From JAGIBJ01 sp032119595 (GTDB lineage Bacteria > Actinomycetota > Thermoleophilia > Solirubrobacterales > Solirubrobacteraceae), in assembly GCA_032119595.1 (NCBI GenBank), contig JAUMBQ010000006.1:620001-684000 (forward strand): a stretch of DNA of 64,000 nt, read 5' to 3'. The translations under genes were made by a program, and so were the position numbers. The notes below the pieces were generated by a model, which saw nothing but the letters and a program-made list of their open reading frames with translations, ran no database searches and was not told the DNA's origin. Every line of letters starts with the position of its first letter. Position 1 is the first letter of the stretch. Of the stretch, positions 60,972 through 64,000 are shown in pieces.

Positions 60972-62441
60972 GTGCCTTCCCCGATGACGTCGGGCGCCAC
61001 CACCGACGAGCCACCTGCGGAGCCTTCACACCGTCTGGCTCGCTACGCGACGGCCGGTTCCGTGGCCGTGCTCGCCGCGGCGAGCGCCGTGCAGATGCTG
61101 CTGTTCCTCGGCAAGTTCGGCACCAGCGCGGCAACCGACGGCGTCCTGGGTGCCTACAGCCTCTACGTGCTCGTGACCGTCTTCGCGCAGGGCAGCCGCA
61201 TCAGCGCCAGCGCCGCGATCGGCGGCGAGGACCCGAGAATGCGGTCGGTCGACTTGGCGTGGGGCCTGATCGTGATCTCCGTCGCGCTCATCGCGATCAC
61301 CTTGGCGCTGCCCGGCCCGCTCAGCCACCTCATGGCGTCCGGCGACGAGGCCAGGGACGCGGCGGCCGGCATCCTGCCGATCCTCGGCATCGGCATGGCC
61401 GCCCAGTTTGCGGCCGTGACGTGGGCAACGATCATCGGCCAGCGCGGCAAGCTCACCTGGGGGGCGATTTCGCTGGCGACGGGCGGCATCGTGGGCCTGA
61501 TCGGCTTCGTGGCCCTCGTCCCAAGCCAGCAGGAAAATGCCCTCGCGTGGGCCACGGTCCTCTCGGGAGCGACGGCCTGCCTGGGCATGGCGTTTGCCAG
61601 CCCGCCGCGACCCGCTGCGTTCCATCCTGCGCTGACGCTCCGCGCGCTCGGCCTGCTGGCCCGCGAGAACCTCGTCCCGATGTTCTCCACGACGATCTAC
61701 GTGCTCTCCGTGGCGTTCTGCGCCCAAGTCACCGATGAGGCCGGCGCCGTGTCGCTCTTCGCGCTCGCGTTCCTGGCGTGCTCGTATCTCTGCGGCATCC
61801 TGGGTACCGCGACCGCCATCGTCGACACCGTGGCGCTGTCGGCCGCGCGTGACTCGCTCGGCGAGCGACTCGGGCGCGTCGTGCGGCCTGGCGTGAGGCT
61901 GCCGTTCTTCCTCGCCGCCGCGACCCTGGCCCTCGGTGCGATCACCGGCCCGCCGCTCGTGACCGCCGTCGCACCCTCGCGCGTCGGGACCGCCGACCCC
62001 GAGCTCCTCGCCGTCTGCCTGCTCCTCCTGGCGCCGTTCACCTTCGCGACCCTCGCCACGAACGTCGCGTTCTCCTGCTGGTTCACCGCCGACGCCGTCG
62101 GCCGCCTCAACCGCGGCCTGCTCTTCGCGCTGCCCCTGCACCTGGTCGCCCTTGCACCGCTCGGATTCACCCTCGGCATCGAGGGCGTCGCCCTCGCCAC
62201 CGGCGTCTCGACCGTCGGCTTCGCGATCTACGCTCTGCGCCCCGCGCCTGGACTCGTCGTGGCCGTCACCAGCTACGCGGCCATCGCCACCGGCCTGGCC
62301 CTGGCGACCTTCGGTCCGCCCGCGCTCCTCGCGCAGCTCATCTCCAGCGAAGCACTGCGCGCGACGGTCGCAGCAATCGCCGGCGCGGCCGTGTTCGCGG
62401 TCGCCTTCCGGCTTCTTGAGGCGCAGCGCACCCCGGCATGA
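60972..62441 (+). CDS. Second MOP-superfamily flippase-like membrane protein
   Basis: A 489-residue protein with about twelve to fourteen TM segments and the alternating charged loops of Wzx/MurJ-like transporters (LFLGKFGTSAATDGVLGAYS near 45-64 is the typical first TM pair). It is distinct in sequence from the flippase at 12805. It might flip a second lipid-linked glycan or lipid II. The start is either GTG 60972 or ATG 60984; TAGGCT at 60938-60943 would leave a short leader for both. It is the last clearly polysaccharide-related gene. Confidence 0.75.
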   Translation: MPSPMTSGATTDEPPAEPSHRLARYATAGSVAVLAAASAVQMLLFLGKFGTSAATDGVLGAYSLYVLVTVFAQGSRISASAAIGGEDPRMRSVDLAWGLIVISVALIAITLALPGPLSHLMASGDEARDAAAGILPILGIGMAAQFAAVTWATIIGQRGKLTWGAISLATGGIVGLIGFVALVPSQQENALAWATVLSGATACLGMAFASPPRPAAFHPALTLRALGLLARENLVPMFSTTIYVLSVAFCAQVTDEAGAVSLFALAFLACSYLCGILGTATAIVDTVALSAARDSLGERLGRVVRPGVRLPFFLAAATLALGAITGPPLVTAVAPSRVGTADPELLAVCLLLLAPFTFATLATNVAFSCWFTADAVGRLNRGLLFALPLHLVALAPLGFTLGIEGVALATGVSTVGFAIYALRPAPGLVVAVTSYAAIATGLALATFGPPALLAQLISSEALRATVAAIAGAAVFAVAFRLLEAQRTPA

Positions 62442-62674
62442 GCGCACCGGGCGGTTGCTCGGGTCACGGAAATAGCTCCAAGGTTCGAGGCGTCGAGCTG
62501 GCCCAGAGTGTCGGCTTGCCATTGAGCCCCAGCTTCGATGTCCTCAGACGACACGAAGCCTTCACGTTCGTGCTCCACAGTTTGGACAGTTGCCTGGGAA
62601 CCACGCGACGGTGCGGAGCTGGGCGACCTGTTTGAGACACTCGCGATCGATTCGCGCGGCCTTGGGGGAGGAGC
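62442..62674. other. A/T-richer 233-bp gap before the terminal gene
   Basis: No convincing gene. Base composition shifts to lower GC here and stays lower to the window end. A GGGGGAGGAG ribosome binding site closes the gap. It may mark the junction between the polysaccharide block and an accessory segment. Confidence 0.45.
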
Positions 62675-64000
62675 ATGCAGATGTGGAATACGATCGGGCT
62701 ATTGGCCGGGTACGCGGTACTCGGAGGCCTGGGGGTGGCGGCATATGCGCTCGCAGGCGCCTACGTGCATCCGCTGTGGCGTGCGCGCGCGCTGGCTTTG
62801 CTGAGAAATGACTTGACAGGCCGCGGCTGGGGCGGCCAGCTTCCAGTAACGCCAGAACGTTTGGCGAGCCTGCGCCGAATCGAGTCTTCGGTTCGCGACG
62901 TATCTTCTTCAGACGCCGATGCCGAGTTTCGGCGGCGCGCGATCTCGGTGCTCCAGCTGGCCGGAAGGCGGTCTGACGACGCGTCGGCGGAGCAGCTCAG
63001 GCGCACCGCCGAAGACCGAATGCGAGAGGGTCTGGAGACGATTGAGCGCAAGCTGGCAGGTTGCGCGACCGCCGATGGGGCGCTTGCCTTCTTTCCGTGG
63101 CTCGTTCGACGCGAGTCTGCTCGCCTATGGAAGGCAGCGCTCGCGACGTTCTGGCGCGACGCCGCAGCGCAGGCTTCGGCCGCCTTTGCACGGGCACTCG
63201 AACGAGCCACGGTTCAGTTCGGCGTCGGCGCTGTCGCTGTCTACCCGTTCATCAGCGACGCGATACCGCAAGCGTGGGACTGGCCGACGTACGTTGGGTG
63301 GTGCGTGGCCGTCGGACTTGCCGCCGCAGCGTTGTTCGTCGTCGGGAGCGAGGGCCGGCGCCATTGGCACATTGCTCGCGGGGACGCTCCTCCGCTGGAC
63401 CTGATCCAGAAGGCGTCTGCGCTGAGCTTCGGCGCATCAGCCGCGGTTCTGATCGTGGCCATCCGTGCCGGCTGGCTCGTGGACATTCAAGTGTGGTCAA
63501 CCGATCAAGCCGACGCGGTGGCTCAGCACACCTCTCCGATCGCCAGCGGACTGTTCCTTGCGGCGGTACTGGAGTATGCGTTTGTCGCGTTCGCGAGGCA
63601 AGCTCTCAATCCCGCGATCACTGCCCTCGCCAGAGCCGACGCAGCGGCGTGCGCGCTGGGTGCGGCGGCTTTGCTTGTTGGCCTCGTCGGGATTCTCGCG
63701 GCGCCGAATGGCCACCCGCCGACACTGGCTGCCCTACAACTTGTTGGAGGCGTTCTTCTCTATGTCGCCGCGGTCGTGGGCGCAGTTGCGCACTGCACGC
63801 TTCGGCTTCGAGAGACGCGGCGTTCGAAACGCGAACTTGACGCCGCGGGGCGATCGGTGAACCCCAAACGATTCAACCGACGCCGGGCCTTCACTGCAAT
63901 AACGGTGGTCATCGTCGCCACAGTCGCTAGTTCCGTAGCAAGTAGCCACAGCGGGGACCCGAACGCGCTTCCCGTTCTGCAGCTCGTAGGGATCGGCGCA
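62675..64000 (+). CDS. Membrane protein of unknown function (runs off the right edge)
   Basis: An open frame of 442 codons to the window end, starting ATG 62675 behind a strong GGGGGAGGAG ribosome binding site. An N-terminal TM (IGLLAGYAVLGGLGVAAYAL, about 7-26) is followed by a charged, helical, probably cytoplasmic region (45-190). Further hydrophobic segments lie at roughly 205-225, 255-275, 300-320, 335-355 and 365-385, and another begins near 415. I do not recognise the family. Codon use (TTG, TAT, ACT, GTT) and GC content differ from the neighbours, and it uses a Shine-Dalgarno where most genes here appear leaderless. Recent acquisition is possible. Confidence 0.65.
   Translation, partial: MQMWNTIGLLAGYAVLGGLGVAAYALAGAYVHPLWRARALALLRNDLTGRGWGGQLPVTPERLASLRRIESSVRDVSSSDADAEFRRRAISVLQLAGRRSDDASAEQLRRTAEDRMREGLETIERKLAGCATADGALAFFPWLVRRESARLWKAALATFWRDAAAQASAAFARALERATVQFGVGAVAVYPFISDAIPQAWDWPTYVGWCVAVGLAAAALFVVGSEGRRHWHIARGDAPPLDLIQKASALSFGASAAVLIVAIRAGWLVDIQVWSTDQADAVAQHTSPIASGLFLAAVLEYAFVAFARQALNPAITALARADAAACALGAAALLVGLVGILAAPNGHPPTLAALQLVGGVLLYVAAVVGAVAHCTLRLRETRRSKRELDAAGRSVNPKRFNRRRAFTAITVVIVATVASSVASSHSGDPNALPVLQLVGIGA

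Noticed and set aside
62438..62635. 65-codon frame overlapping the second flippase stop as ATGA
   Set aside because: Coupling is suggestive, but composition and sequence show no helix pattern, motif or ribosome binding site. It was treated as non-coding.

Overview
The window is about 64 kb of GC-rich, tightly packed chromosomal DNA with many 4-nt ATGA/GTGA gene overlaps. A fused PafBC regulator, an actinobacterial-type CtaA and many start codons preceded at 6-10 nt by a TAnnnT -10 box (leaderless transcription) point to an actinobacterium. A deep lineage such as Thermoleophilia/Solirubrobacterales is my best guess, but that is inference. No rRNA, tRNA, CRISPR array, insertion sequence or phage gene was seen.

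Most of the window builds and exports cell-surface polysaccharide. Region 1 (1-19.5 kb) holds the start of mutM, two Wzz-like copolymerases with degenerate kinase-like tails, an acetyltransferase, an SGNH-like protein, a Wzy/WaaL-type ligase or polymerase, four GT4 glycosyltransferases, an FkbM methyltransferase and a Wzx-type flippase. An acpP-fabD-fabH operon sits between the two Wzz genes, and a CDF metal transporter with a methyltransferase is also embedded here. A 954-bp convergent intergenic region at 3.5-4.5 kb is full of tandem repeats and long hairpins.

Region 2 (19.6-27.1 kb) has a SixA-like phosphatase, two tandem secreted glycoside-hydrolase-like paralogues (one lacking the presumed nucleophile Glu), an amidohydrolase, a uracil-DNA glycosylase-family protein, a small membrane protein and an unusual four-repeat DNA-binding protein. 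Region 3 (27.3-35 kb) contains rmlA-rmlD-rmlB for dTDP-L-rhamnose, pafBC, a LuxR-type regulator with a degenerate receiver, and a flavin monooxygenase. Region 4 (35-46.4 kb) has a secreted RTX-repeat protein, a TetR regulator, a zinc-ribbon membrane protein, an HD/OB-fold nuclease-like protein, an EcsC protein, a three-gene membrane operon and a PhaC-like alpha/beta hydrolase.

Region 5 (46.5-62.4 kb) is a second polysaccharide block of the ABC-transporter type: large multidomain glycosyltransferases, Wzm and Wzt, the detached rmlC, ctaA, a 1187-residue GT-GT4-coiled coil-methyltransferase fusion directly after wzt, a further methyltransferase and a second MOP flippase. The window ends inside an unrecognised membrane protein gene with a different base composition.

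Working model: dTDP-rhamnose and other sugars are assembled by the many GTs and leave by two routes, Wzx/Wzy/Wzz and Wzm/Wzt. The Wzt carbohydrate-binding-like tail and the coiled-coil methyltransferase fusion are candidates for chain termination and length control.
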